Notes: generated from the sequence alone by a model not told the origin. Counted from the first letter of the stretch, positions 24,095 through 31,390 are shown. The stretch is DNA of 33,159 nucleotides from Parabacteroides distasonis (GCF_004793765.1 NZ_SRYM01000049.1:1-33159), one strand, 5' to 3'. Numbers and translations: made by a program.

Positions 24095-24860
24095 GGGAGT
24101 CATATGTATTTTAATAAGTATCGTTATGTGTTGGTCTGCTTCAGCCGCGAATAATAAACGTTATGTGAATATCGTATTTATCGGGAATAGTATCACGTTT
24201 GGCGCCGGGTTACCGAAGCCTGTCCATGATGCGCCTCCTGTAAAGGCTGCGTTGTTTTTAAGCAAGTGCCCGGAAGTAGCTTCAGTCAAGTATTCCAATA
24301 GAGGACAGAGCGGCTGCACTACCGTTGATTATTTGCCGGATACGAATACGCTCTTCCCGTGGGCCGTACGTGCTGCCGATAAATTTAAGGATGAGACTTG
24401 GGCGGATTTGGTGTTCTCTATTATGCTAGGTACGAACGATAGCGCGATAGAAGGCACGAACGGTTGCCCGGTAGTGCCTGAGCGATATTATGAGAACATG
24501 AAGACAATTATCAATCGCTTATTAGCTTTATACCCGAATTGCCGCATCGTGGTACATCGTCCTTTATGGTATAGCCCAAATACGTATAATGGTGCTAAAT
24601 ATTTGGAAGAAGGCTTGCGAAGGCTTCAAGATTATTATTTGCAAATACAACGGTTAATCGATTATTATGCGTCTCATTTTCCGGGACAAGTCTTTCTGGG
24701 AGATACGAAAGGATTTGATTATTTTAGGGAAAACCATTTAACGGATTTCCAAGCGGAGAAGGGCAACGCCGGAGTGTTTTATCTTCATCCGAATGAGAAA
24801 GGCGCAGTCCGGTTAGGCGAATTGTGGAGTGAGGCGATTCGTAAGGCTTTAGGGTTTTGA
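24072..24860 (+). CDS. SGNH/GDSL-type hydrolase, exported
   Basis: 262 residues with a signal peptide (GVICILISIVMCWSASA). SGNH blocks: FIGNSITFGAG (nucleophile Ser near 36), the Gly in RGQSGCT, GTNDS (block III Asn) and LHPNEKG (block V, His). It is probably an esterase that removes acetyl or other acyl groups from glycans in the periplasm; the substrate is unknown. The start at 24072 or the ATG at 24081 are both possible. The upstream gene it was coupled to has been truncated, so its expression may be altered. Confidence 0.88.
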   Translation: MGAMGQIKGVICILISIVMCWSASAANNKRYVNIVFIGNSITFGAGLPKPVHDAPPVKAALFLSKCPEVASVKYSNRGQSGCTTVDYLPDTNTLFPWAVRAADKFKDETWADLVFSIMLGTNDSAIEGTNGCPVVPERYYENMKTIINRLLALYPNCRIVVHRPLWYSPNTYNGAKYLEEGLRRLQDYYLQIQRLIDYYASHFPGQVFLGDTKGFDYFRENHLTDFQAEKGNAGVFYLHPNEKGAVRLGELWSEAIRKALGF

Positions 24861-24868
24861 CCTTTATA

Positions 24869-24907
24869 AAAAAGCCATGCCATCCCAATAAGACGACATG
24901 GCTTTTT
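24869..24907. terminator. Bidirectional terminator, SGNH hydrolase / ferritin
   Basis: AAAAAGCCATG (24869-24879) and CATGGCTTTTT (24897-24907) are a perfect 11-bp stem whose ends are A5 and T5, so both directions end in a U run. It lies between convergent genes. Confidence 0.88.
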
Positions 24908-24941
24908 AGGCCTATTTATATTTATGACAAGCAGGTTTCGT

Positions 24942-25424
24942 TTATCTTTTTCCTAATCGATGATCCATTAATACGGCATGATGTTCTCCGTATAATTTGA
25001 GTTTATCGACAATATTTTTCGCTGTAGCCTCTTCCTCTACCTGCTCCCGGACGAAACCCCATAGGAAATCTTGTGTCGCCTTGTCTTTCTCTTCGGAAGC
25101 GATATCGACAATCTTGTCGATCGACCCGGATACATGCACCTCATGCTCGTAGATATGCTGGAAAATCTCTAAAGGCTCGCCCCATGCTGTAGGAACGGAA
25201 TTAACTACTCCGATCGTCACTTGTCCGCCACGCTTGATTGAATAATCGATCATTTTATAGGCGTGTTCAAGTTCCTCTTGCGATTGTTTTAACGTCCAAT
25301 GCGCAAAACCATCCAGTCCTATTTGAGTGAAATGTACCGACATGGATAAATATAGGTTGGATGACCACATCTCCATGTTAATTTGCTCGTTGAGAGCATC
25401 TGATAATTTTCTGCTTAAAATCAT
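24942..25424 (-). CDS. Ferritin (iron storage)
   Basis: 160 residues, the usual length of bacterial ferritin FtnA. Ferroxidase-centre ligands are present: Glu18 (NMEMWSSN), Glu51 and His54 in QEELEHAYK, Glu near 95 in YEHEVHV, and the Gln-Glu region EQVEEEATA. It lacks the haem-binding Met of bacterioferritin. It forms a cytosolic cage that oxidises and stores Fe, and it protects against oxidative stress, which fits the ahpC remnant nearby. No Fur-like box could be confirmed by eye. Confidence 0.96.
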   Translation of the reverse strand: MILSRKLSDALNEQINMEMWSSNLYLSMSVHFTQIGLDGFAHWTLKQSQEELEHAYKMIDYSIKRGGQVTIGVVNSVPTAWGEPLEIFQHIYEHEVHVSGSIDKIVDIASEEKDKATQDFLWGFVREQVEEEATAKNIVDKLKLYGEHHAVLMDHRLGKR

Positions 25425-25511
25425 AATAACTTATTCTATTTTATGTTGTTTATAAATAGAACAAGCCATTGTCGGTTTTGTTGAGTTTTTACGAAGGAAA
25501 GTCCATCGAGA

Positions 25512-25650
25512 TTATTTGATCTCGATTACTTTATCGGCCATTTTAGCTTCTTTCTCAGTTCTTTCGGTATGCTGATACTCAAGACTCCGTTCTTAACTTC
25601 CTCCTCAATCTTGTCTTTCTTCTTAATTTCGAATTCGCTATAAATACTTC
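25512..25650 (-). pseudogene. Remnant of an Hsp20-family small heat-shock protein
   Basis: Minus-strand reading gives SIYSEFEIKKKDKIEEEVKN then GVLSISIPKE, the end of an alpha-crystallin domain. The frame then shifts: one missing A restores TEKEAKMADKVIEIK and a TAA at 25512-25514, the normal tail of Bacteroidales Hsp20 proteins. Upstream the homology ends near 25650, and part of the expected beta strand (after YSEFE) also seems deleted. No start codon or N-terminal domain is present. The 356-bp gap between ferritin and the NUDIX gene is thus the site of a decayed gene plus the NUDIX leader. Confidence 0.7.
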
Positions 25651-25780
25651 AAATGGCATGCGTTGACATAATATACGTTATTTTGGCGCAATAGAATGAC
25701 GGGTTGGATAATAACTTTTATCTTTAGACGTTTTATCCATGAATCATATGGGATCATGTTATCTAAAACAGTGAAGTTAT

Positions 25781-26407
25781 ATGTCCAGAAGTAAGGAGTT
25801 GGTTTTTTTGGCCCAGCGTATCCGGGCCTTGTCCCAGACGGGGTTGGTTTATTCATTAAGCGAGTACGATACGGAACGTTATGAAGAGTTGAGCCGCCTA
25901 AGTGATGAAATAACGGCTTTGGCTACCGGATTGAAGCCCGATGATGTGGCGAGTGGTTACCGTCCGGCCCAAGAGTATGTAACCCCGAAAGTTGATATCC
26001 GCGCGGTTGTCTTTAACGAGAAAGACGAGATTTTGCTGGTCCGTGAGAAAATGGACGGATGTTGGTCGTTGCCCGGTGGATGGAGCGATGTGGGGTATTC
26101 CCCAAAGGAGGTAGCGGCGAAAGAGGTGAGAGAGGAGACGGGCTTGGATGTGCTTCCGGTCCGCTTGCTGGCCGTGATGGATATGAGCAAGCATCCGCAT
26201 CCCGCTATACCTTATTATGTATATAAGTTTTTTATCCTTTGCGAGTTAAAGGGAGGGGCGTTTACCGAGACCTTCGATATCTTGGAGAAAGGTTTCTTCC
26301 GATTGGAGGAGTTGCCCCCGTTGTCCTTGGAACGCGTGCTGCCGGAGCAGATCCAACGGATGTATGCCTGTTATAAGCATCCGGGCGAAGATGTTTATCT
26401 GGATTAA
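25781..26407 (+). CDS. NUDIX hydrolase with N-terminal NUDIX_N_2-type domain (chromosomal copy)
   Basis: 208 residues. N-terminal helical domain (about 5-60; LVFLAQRIRALSQTGLVYSL), then NUDIX box near 103-130: LPGGWSDVGYSP and KEVREETGLDV, with the canonical REETGL. The domain order and length match the element-borne homologue at 1924-2550. It probably cleaves an ADP-linked or other nucleoside-diphosphate compound in the cytosol. The start at 25781 is the first in-frame ATG after the AT-rich leader. The mutarotase gene follows 43 bp later behind its own -7 box. Confidence 0.92.
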   Translation: MSRSKELVFLAQRIRALSQTGLVYSLSEYDTERYEELSRLSDEITALATGLKPDDVASGYRPAQEYVTPKVDIRAVVFNEKDEILLVREKMDGCWSLPGGWSDVGYSPKEVAAKEVREETGLDVLPVRLLAVMDMSKHPHPAIPYYVYKFFILCELKGGAFTETFDILEKGFFRLEELPPLSLERVLPEQIQRMYACYKHPGEDVYLD

Positions 26408-26410
26408 GGA

Positions 26411-26418
26411 TACTTTTG
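26411..26418 (+). promoter_or_regulatory. -7 box of the mutarotase-transporter pair
   Basis: TACTTTTG fits TAnnTTTG and ends 32 bp before the mutarotase ATG at 26451, in the gap after the NUDIX stop. A matching -33 element is not clear. Confidence 0.5.
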
Positions 26419-26450
26419 TACTTTCGCGACTTTATTTTAAAAACAATGTT

Positions 26451-26801
26451 ATGAAAAGATATTGTCAGACCTTGGATCTGAAAGAGGACGAGCGGTTGAT
26501 AAAAGAGTATTGCTATTGGCATTCGCCGGAACATATCTGGCCGGAGATACCGGAAGGAATCCGTGCGGTAGGGATCTTGAATATGGAGATTTACCGTTTG
26601 GGAACCCGGTTGTTCATGATCGTGGAGACGCCGGATGATTTTGATTGGGATGCGGCGTTCGCCCGTTTGGCAACGATGGATAAGCAAGCGGAATGGGAGG
26701 ACTTCGTGGCGAAGTATCAGAAAGTCGCTCAGGGAAGCTCCTCGTCGGAGAAATGGCAGTTAATGGAATGTATGTTTAAATTGCCGGGCGCGAGTAACTA
26801 G
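26451..26801 (+). CDS. L-rhamnose/L-fucose mutarotase family protein
   Basis: 116 residues from the ATG at 26451. The sequence KRYCQTLDLKEDERLIKEYC, then HIWPEIPEGIRAVGILNMEIYR and LGTRLFMIVETPDDFDW, is the RhaM (DUF718) dimeric ferredoxin-like fold, ending in EWEDFVAKYQ and EKWQLMECMF. RhaM interconverts the alpha and beta anomers of L-rhamnose; several gut Bacteroidales use close relatives with L-fucose. The gene for an L-fucose permease-like transporter begins 8 bp later, so the in vivo sugar here is more likely L-fucose or is not settled. An annotation as rhamnose mutarotase would be from family name only. Confidence 0.88.
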   Translation: MKRYCQTLDLKEDERLIKEYCYWHSPEHIWPEIPEGIRAVGILNMEIYRLGTRLFMIVETPDDFDWDAAFARLATMDKQAEWEDFVAKYQKVAQGSSSSEKWQLMECMFKLPGASN

Positions 26802-26809
26802 ACGGAAGG

Positions 26810-28033
26810 ATGGAAAAACAAAAGAAACAATCGCTGGTGGCCGCCCCGGGAGGGAAATCTTATTTAGTCCCGTTTATCTTGATCACGAGTTTGTTCTTGC
26901 TTTGGGGATTCGCCCACGGACTCTTGGATGTGCTGAACAAGCATTTTCAAGGAGTCTTCACGATGACCAAGGCAGAGAGCGGTTTGGTGCAATTCTCTAC
27001 GTATATCGCTTATTTCTTGATGGCGTTGCCGGCGGGAGCGTTCATGAAACGTTACGGATATAGGAAAGGGATTATCATGGGTTTGCTATTGTTCGCTATC
27101 GGAGCTTTCGGATTTATCCCGGCGGCTTTTTTGCATTCGGCTACGCCTTTCCTGATCGCCTTGTTTGTGATCGCTTGCGGACTTTGTATCTTGGAGACGG
27201 CGGCGAATCCTTATTCTACGATATTGGGGCCGTCCGTTTCCGCTGCCCAACGGCTGAACTTATCCCAGTCTTTTAATGGATTAGGTTGGATATTGGGGCC
27301 TTTGGTAGGTGGTTTGTTGATATTCGGGGCACCGGAGGGAGATTCGATGGCGTTGACTAAACCTTATATCTTGGTAGGTGGTATCGTCTTGTTCGTAGCG
27401 TTGCTCTTCTTTTTCACTAAGTTGCCGGAAATTAAGCCGGAAGAAGAGGAGGAGGTGACCGCTATTGCCGGGGAGAAACCCGCTGCCTCCATATGGAAAC
27501 GTAGGCAGTTTGTACGTTCCGTGGTCGCCCAATTCTGTTATTGCGCCGCACAGACGGGAATCTTCGGGTTCTTTATTAATTACGTGACGGAGATGGACCC
27601 GGGTATCAGTAATTTGCGAGCGTCTCGTATTTTGGCATTCGGTGGAATGGCCTTGTTTATGATCGGGCGTTTGAGCGGTAGTTTTACGATGAAGTGGTTG
27701 GCTCCGGGCCGCTTGCTGACTTGGTATTCTTTGTTGAGTGCCGTTTGTATGGTTTTGGTGGTGGCTTCCGTAGGTACGCTTTCGTTATACGCTCTTTATT
27801 TATCCTTTTTCTTCATGTCTATCATGTTCCCTACGATTTTCGCGTTGGGGCTGGAAGGTATGGGCGTTTATACCAAGAAAGCCTCTTCTTATATCGTGAT
27901 GGGAGTTGCCGGCGGCGCTTTCAGTCCGATGCTGATGGGATATATTGGCGAGGAGAATATGGCGCTGGGTTTCATCGTCCCGTTGATCGCTTTCTTGTAT
28001 ATCTTGTATTTCGCAATCAAGTGCAAGCGGTAA
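26810..28033 (+). CDS. FucP-type sugar:H+ symporter (MFS)
   Basis: 407 residues with 12 predicted membrane helices and a charged central loop (KPEEEEEVTAIAGEK). Two acidic residues that matter in E. coli FucP are placed correctly: Asp in the first helix (FAHGLLDVLNKHF) and Glu in the fourth (ILETAANPYSTILGP). The QSFNGLGWILGPL segment is also typical of the FucP/GlcP group. It should import L-fucose or a related sugar with protons across the inner membrane. It starts 8 bp after the mutarotase and ends the unit; a large repeat element lies 80 bp downstream. Confidence 0.94.
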   Translation: MEKQKKQSLVAAPGGKSYLVPFILITSLFLLWGFAHGLLDVLNKHFQGVFTMTKAESGLVQFSTYIAYFLMALPAGAFMKRYGYRKGIIMGLLLFAIGAFGFIPAAFLHSATPFLIALFVIACGLCILETAANPYSTILGPSVSAAQRLNLSQSFNGLGWILGPLVGGLLIFGAPEGDSMALTKPYILVGGIVLFVALLFFFTKLPEIKPEEEEEVTAIAGEKPAASIWKRRQFVRSVVAQFCYCAAQTGIFGFFINYVTEMDPGISNLRASRILAFGGMALFMIGRLSGSFTMKWLAPGRLLTWYSLLSAVCMVLVVASVGTLSLYALYLSFFFMSIMFPTIFALGLEGMGVYTKKASSYIVMGVAGGAFSPMLMGYIGEENMALGFIVPLIAFLYILYFAIKCKR

Positions 28034-28112
28034 ATATCCGGGTTAGTAAAGTCTGATTGATATAGGACTAAACTATCTTTCTGTCGTGTTTAAAAGGTAT
28101 TTTCTCTAGCTT

Positions 28113-28208
28113 AATTCTATAATCATCGTTGCCGATTGTATAATCACTGCCACTGATTGTATAATCGGCGACGTTGTTTTTATAATCAGTGGCGGTGATT
28201 ATAGAATT
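28113..28208. repeat. 96-bp near-palindrome built from four 21-bp units
   Basis: Units begin with TATAATC at 28118, 28139, 28160 and 28181, exactly 21 bp apart. Each continues with a GC-richer core (GTTGCC, CTGCC, GGCGACG, GTGGCGG). Outer arms AATTCTATAATCA (28113-28125) and TGATTATAGAATT (28196-28208) are a perfect 13-bp inverted repeat. Overall the left half and the inverted right half agree at most positions, most differences being G-U-compatible. Units 2 and 4 pair as a 20-bp stem (one G-U), and units 1 and 3 pair over 11 bp, so two mutually exclusive folds exist. Function is unknown; it is too regular to be a simple terminator. Confidence 0.85.
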
Positions 28209-28266
28209 AGGGTAGATCCGATAAAGAATATATCTGTTCCCAAATACCTATTCTTATCGTTGTGAG

Positions 28267-28491
28267 ATGTTTTTCACGCATGGAATCCGGGTAATAAACC
28301 TGTATGGCTTGTGTATGAATCCTTTCCGGTGGGGATGGGTTGGTGGTGGAGATCGGGCTGAAATATGGGATACAGCTCTTCTTTATCTGATCCGCTCCGC
28401 AAAAGGAGAGGATATGGATGTCTGGATTCCTTGTCAGCCTTCTGAGTTAAGTTATCGTTGTGTTATCCTTGATGAGAGCCGGTTTGAATAG
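28267..28491 (+). CDS. Possible small hypothetical protein
   Basis: An open frame of 74 codons reads NLYGLCMNPFRWGWVGGGDR and later DTALLYLIRSAKGEDMDVWI. It has no ribosome-binding site, no -7 box just upstream, and no family I know. It is reported only because it is the sole frame in the 510-bp gap between the sugar transporter and ompA. It may be a remnant or chance. Confidence 0.2.
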   Translation: MFFTHGIRVINLYGLCMNPFRWGWVGGGDRAEIWDTALLYLIRSAKGEDMDVWIPCQPSELSYRCVILDESRFE

Positions 28492-28503
28492 ATAATTATA
28501 GTC

Positions 28504-28525
28504 CCGGGCATTATTTACTGCCCGG
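28504..28525. terminator. Hairpin after the OmpA-family gene
   Basis: CCGGGCA (28504-28510) and TGCCCGG (28519-28525) form a perfect 7-bp stem with an 8-nt loop, 18 bp past the OmpA stop. The U tract on the minus strand is weak. Confidence 0.55.
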
Positions 28526-28543
28526 AGCTTGACAATATCATTA

Positions 28544-29386
28544 TCACTGTAACATCTGCATCAGCTTATCCAATTTAGGAGCCATGATGATCTCCGTACG
28601 GCGGTTCTTGCTACGTCCGTCGGCGGTCTCGTTATCAGCGACCGGCATAAACTCCCCACGACCACAAGGTTGTATCTGTAGCGGATTCACCCCGTAATCC
28701 TTGGTAAGGATACGCACTACGGAGGTCGCACGGATCACGCTTAGATCCCAATTATCCTTGAATTGGGCGGTATTGATCGGCTTGCTGTCCGTATGGCCCT
28801 CTATATAAACGTCTATATCGTTTTGCTTATTCAACACCTCGGCCAACTTAGCCAACGCTTCCTTGCCTCGTTTATCCACCTTTGCGCTACCCGATTGGAA
28901 CAGAAGCTTATCCGACATGGCTACATATACTTTACCATTCTTCTCGGTTACGGTCAGCTCATCGCTGTTAAAACCCAGCAAAGCGTCTTTCACGCTACTC
29001 AACAAATTCTGTACCTTTGCGTTCTGTGCGTTCATCATATCCTGTAACTCGTTGATGGTACGCTCACGCTCGTCCAGCTCACTCATCTTTTGCTGTAACA
29101 AGGCATTCAGCTTGTCCTGCTCACCCATATTGGTATTCAACATGGTCTGGTAATTACGGATATCACGTCCTAGGGTGGTCGTATCCTTTATCAAGGCAGC
29201 GATCCGGTTGTTGAGAACGTCGTTATCGTCCTTGCATTTAATCAATTCCTCCTTCAAGGCGTCGCCACGTCCGATCGCCTCCAACCGGCCGTTCTCGGCA
29301 AGGAGGTATTTCTTTTTACTCACGCACGAAGAACATAAGAGGAGTGCGGATACCGGGATAAATAACAATCTTTTCATTTTACGCAT
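28544..29386 (-). CDS. OmpA-family lipoprotein with coiled coil
   Basis: 280 residues from ATG 29386 (or 277 from 29377); the frame extends further upstream but without a signal. The lipobox LLLCSSC gives a lipidated Cys, followed by SKKKYL. Residues about 35-130 are coiled coil (DALKEELIKCKDDNDVLNNR, DERERTINELQDMMNAQNAK). The C-terminal OmpA peptidoglycan-binding domain spans about 150-275, with VYIEGHTDSKPINT and NRRTEIIM, so the conserved Asp and Arg for diaminopimelate are present. It should tether the outer membrane to the cell wall. It is divergent from the two-component scar at 29542. Confidence 0.92.
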   Translation of the reverse strand: MRKMKRLLFIPVSALLLCSSCVSKKKYLLAENGRLEAIGRGDALKEELIKCKDDNDVLNNRIAALIKDTTTLGRDIRNYQTMLNTNMGEQDKLNALLQQKMSELDERERTINELQDMMNAQNAKVQNLLSSVKDALLGFNSDELTVTEKNGKVYVAMSDKLLFQSGSAKVDKRGKEALAKLAEVLNKQNDIDVYIEGHTDSKPINTAQFKDNWDLSVIRATSVVRILTKDYGVNPLQIQPCGRGEFMPVADNETADGRSKNRRTEIIMAPKLDKLMQMLQ

Positions 29387-29483
29387 AAAATTTCGTGCAA
29401 TGTAATATTTATTACAATTTCCCACACGTAAGTTTAGGATATTTGTGTCTCATAAACCAATATTAAAGAATCATTTTTCCCTC

Positions 29484-29529
29484 TTTATTGGGGAAAAAGG
29501 CAAAAAGCGTACATTTGCGCCCCAATAAA
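29484..29529. promoter_or_regulatory. Promoter of the deleted two-component system, bracketed by an inverted repeat
   Basis: Plus-strand TACATTTG (29510-29517) is a perfect -7 box, 24 bp before the ATG at 29542. Perfect 10-bp inverted arms, TTTATTGGGG (29484-29493) and CCCCAATAAA (29520-29529), bracket the -7 box with 26 bp between. They could be an operator or a hairpin in the promoter. Confidence 0.55.
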
Positions 29530-29541
29530 TAACTCCGGTGT

Positions 29542-29674
29542 ATGGGCAAAGTTTTAATTATCGACGACGGGAAGCAGATTTAGTAAAGACTTCGTAGAAG
29601 CTCATGGAGGAATGCTTTCTGTTGATAGTGCGGTGGGAAAAGGAAGTGCTTTTGTGATAAGATTCAATGTCTAG
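29542..29674 (+). pseudogene. Scar of a two-component system: response-regulator start joined to histidine-kinase end
   Basis: ATG 29542 starts GKVLIIDDGKQI and stops at 29581-29583. This is the first beta strand and acidic pair of a response-regulator receiver domain (normally IIDDEKQIR). One base over, 29582-29671 reads SKDFVEAHGGMLSVDSAVGK then GSAFVIRFNV and TAG at 29672-29674. This is the C-terminus of a histidine-kinase ATPase domain, with the G2 box GKGSAF. Everything between (most of the regulator and of the kinase) is missing. The join is next to CAGATTTAGT. A promoter (29510-29517) still faces it. Confidence 0.8.
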
Positions 29675-29682
29675 GAGAACGA

Positions 29683-29709
29683 AAAAGAGGGTATTAATTA
29701 CCCTCTTTT
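29683..29709. terminator. Terminator overlapping the DUF2807 3' end
   Basis: AAAAGAGGGTA (29683-29693) and TACCCTCTTTT (29699-29709) are a perfect 11-bp stem with a 5-nt loop. The stop codon of the minus-strand gene (29694-29696) lies inside the loop, and its last codons form one arm. It would also serve the kinase remnant on the plus strand. Confidence 0.8.
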
Positions 29710-30530
29710 ATAATATCGCTTCCTCCGGAAGTGGATGTATCCGATCTTGCCGAACCTTTGTAATGTACATCACTACCTCCGCTTGCCGAAGCCTTGATAT
29801 AATCGGTTACGTGCGTATAAATATCGGAGCCACCACTGGCGGAACATTCCAATTGGTTCAAGATAAGATCATAAGCCTTGATATCTGAGCCACCTGAAGC
29901 TGAATACTCGCCGTTCTCTGCTTTTCCCGTTAGCTTGAGATCACTACCTCCGCTGGCATGGCCTCGTATTATTCGAGTAGTAAGATCATTGATAATGATA
30001 TCGCTACCACTAGTCGCTTCAATTATACAATTAGATACATTGACCGGTTGCTCCATCTTCACGTCGCTACCCCTTGTCGCTATAACTTCCAGATCATCCC
30101 CGGATAAAGCGCTTCTCAAGATAAAATCCATACAACCGGACATCTGGATTTTTTCCAGCTTCTTGGAAGTGCCTTCTATTTTAAATCGGGTAGGGCTTAA
30201 TTGTGTGCCATTCTCTGTGGAGATTGAAAGCTCCTTATTCTTTACTTGAACGTTTATATAAGGATATAAGTTCTCATCGATCGTGATTCGTAAGGACACT
30301 GATTCTTTTTGCGTATACTCGAAAACGTATGACGGGTTTCCCCTACGGCTGATTAGGCTGAACCAACTGTCGCTATACCCTATGGCGGTTGAGCCGACTT
30401 TTATCGCTGAATAGTCTCTGACGGAGATTTCTTTCGTGATAATATCCCCATTCCCTTTTACTTTCTTAGCCTCGATAGGTATCACGCAAAAAGCGATCAA
30501 CGCAAATAAGGCCATCATTTTTGTTCTCAT
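29694..30530 (-). CDS. DUF2807 (head GIN-domain) exported protein
   Basis: 278 residues with a signal peptide (MMALFALIAFCVIPIEA). The body is a putative adhesin-like beta-helix of the DUF2807 family: GNGDIITKEISVRDYSAIKV at the N-terminus, then turns repeated every 18-22 residues. The C-terminal half has six SGGSD turns (GHASGGSDLKL, YSASGGSDIKAY, CSASGGSDIYTH, ASASGGSDVHYK, TSTSGGSDIIKE among them). Such proteins are probably cell-envelope structural proteins; no enzymatic role is known. It may start at 30530 or at the Met four codons later. Confidence 0.85.
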   Translation of the reverse strand: MRTKMMALFALIAFCVIPIEAKKVKGNGDIITKEISVRDYSAIKVGSTAIGYSDSWFSLISRRGNPSYVFEYTQKESVSLRITIDENLYPYINVQVKNKELSISTENGTQLSPTRFKIEGTSKKLEKIQMSGCMDFILRSALSGDDLEVIATRGSDVKMEQPVNVSNCIIEATSGSDIIINDLTTRIIRGHASGGSDLKLTGKAENGEYSASGGSDIKAYDLILNQLECSASGGSDIYTHVTDYIKASASGGSDVHYKGSARSDTSTSGGSDIIKEGN

Positions 30531-30602
30531 ATGAAGTGTAATTAAGTTATACTCTTTTCTTATAAGACGAATGGATTTGAGAAAACGTTACATCTAAAAT
30601 GA

Positions 30603-30647
30603 AAAAAAGAAGCTATCATCGAGTTTTTTTATGATAGCTTCTTTTTT
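30603..30647. terminator. Strong bidirectional terminator
   Basis: Arms AAAAAAGAAGCTATCAT (30603-30619) and ATGATAGCTTCTTTTTT (30631-30647) form a perfect 17-bp stem with an 11-nt loop and A/T runs at both ends. It ends the ytxH-like transcript (minus strand). Confidence 0.9.
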
Positions 30648-30672
30648 ATTACCCTAATGACAGGGAAGGAGA

Positions 30673-30894
30673 TTAATTACTTTTAGGTTTTTCAACCATG
30701 TGTTCTACTCTGTCTTTGACGTATTCGACTTGATTTTTCCCCGTGTCTACCACGTCTTTTACTTTTTTCTTCGCCTTATCAGTAAGACCGTAGAGTTCGT
30801 TCTCCAGACATTAGAACTGTCCTTGATCTTCCATCCTGCGAAATACGTAACCAACAACTACACCTATGGCTAAACCGAATAATACATTTTTCAT
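30673..30894 (-). pseudogene. YtxH-domain small protein with a premature stop
   Basis: Start at 30894, 74 codons. The frame reads KNVLFGLAIGVVVGYVFRRM (a single membrane helix, typical of YtxH-like proteins), then EDQGQF, TAA, CLENELYGL and TDKAKKKVKDVVDTGKNQ, to TAA at 30673. The internal stop at 30811-30813 would be a GAA or GAT sense codon after one change. The coiled, Lys-rich tail is otherwise undamaged, so this is a recent nonsense change, a recoded codon or an error. YtxH-like proteins are small membrane-anchored stress proteins of unknown function. Confidence 0.75.
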
Positions 30895-30947
30895 AACTAC
30901 TACTATTTAATAAGTTAAAACTTTTTTTGTAGTTATAAAACAGCAAG

Positions 30948-30964
30948 CCAACCGATAAGGTTGG
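30948..30964 (-). terminator. Terminator of mscL
   Basis: CCAACC (30948-30953) and GGTTGG (30959-30964) with loop GATAA form a 6-bp stem just past the mscL stop. The minus-strand tail is CTTGCTGTTTTA. Confidence 0.5.
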
Positions 30965-30967
30965 TGT

Positions 30968-31390
30968 TTATTTGTTATTTTTCAGTAAATCCCTAATTTC
31001 GGTAAGTAATTGGATATCCGCAGGGGGAGCGGCCGGAGCTTTCGGGGCTTCTTCCTTCTTCTTGCTTAAAGCATTAACGCCTTTGACAAGTAAAAAGACG
31101 GCGAAAGCTATGATTATGAAATCCAGTGTCACTTGTATGAAGTTTCCATAGTTAATGGAGACCGCAGGAGAGATCACCTTGTCTCCTTCCATTACGGCTT
31201 GCTTCAAAGTGATTTTTAAATCCGTGAAATTCACGCCACCTACAAGTAAACCTACCGCCGGCATGATCAGATCTGCTACGATAGAGGATACGATCTTTCC
31301 AAAGGCACCACCGATAATGATACCTACCGCCATGTCCACTACGTTACCTCGCATGGCGAACTGCTTAAATTCCTGTAATATTTTTTTCAT
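30968..31390 (-). CDS. mscL: Large-conductance mechanosensitive channel
   Basis: 140 residues from the ATG at 31390 ([19 protein letters not shown]); the upstream in-frame ATG would add 13 residues not found in the family. The N-terminal amphipathic helix is followed by TM1 ([21 protein letters not shown]), a periplasmic loop (INYGNF), TM2 ([20 protein letters not shown]) and the cytoplasmic helix bundle, preceded by an Ala/Pro-rich linker ([15 protein letters not shown]). It is a homopentameric inner-membrane channel that releases solutes at hypo-osmotic shock. Confidence 0.96.
   Translation of the reverse strand: MKKILQEFKQFAMRGNVVDMAVGIIIGGAFGKIVSSIVADLIMPAVGLLVGGVNFTDLKITLKQAVMEGDKVISPAVSINYGNFIQVTLDFIIIAFAVFLLVKGVNALSKKKEEAPKAPAAPPADIQLLTEIRDLLKNNK

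Noticed and set aside
28113-28208. The 21-bp units as a CRISPR array
   Set aside because: The units are contiguous with no spacers, are palindromically arranged, and no cas gene is nearby.
29484-29529. Invertible promoter facing ompA or the scar
   Set aside because: The spacer of 26 bp is too short for the site-specific inversions known in Bacteroidales, and no recombinase gene is adjacent; kept only as a possible operator.
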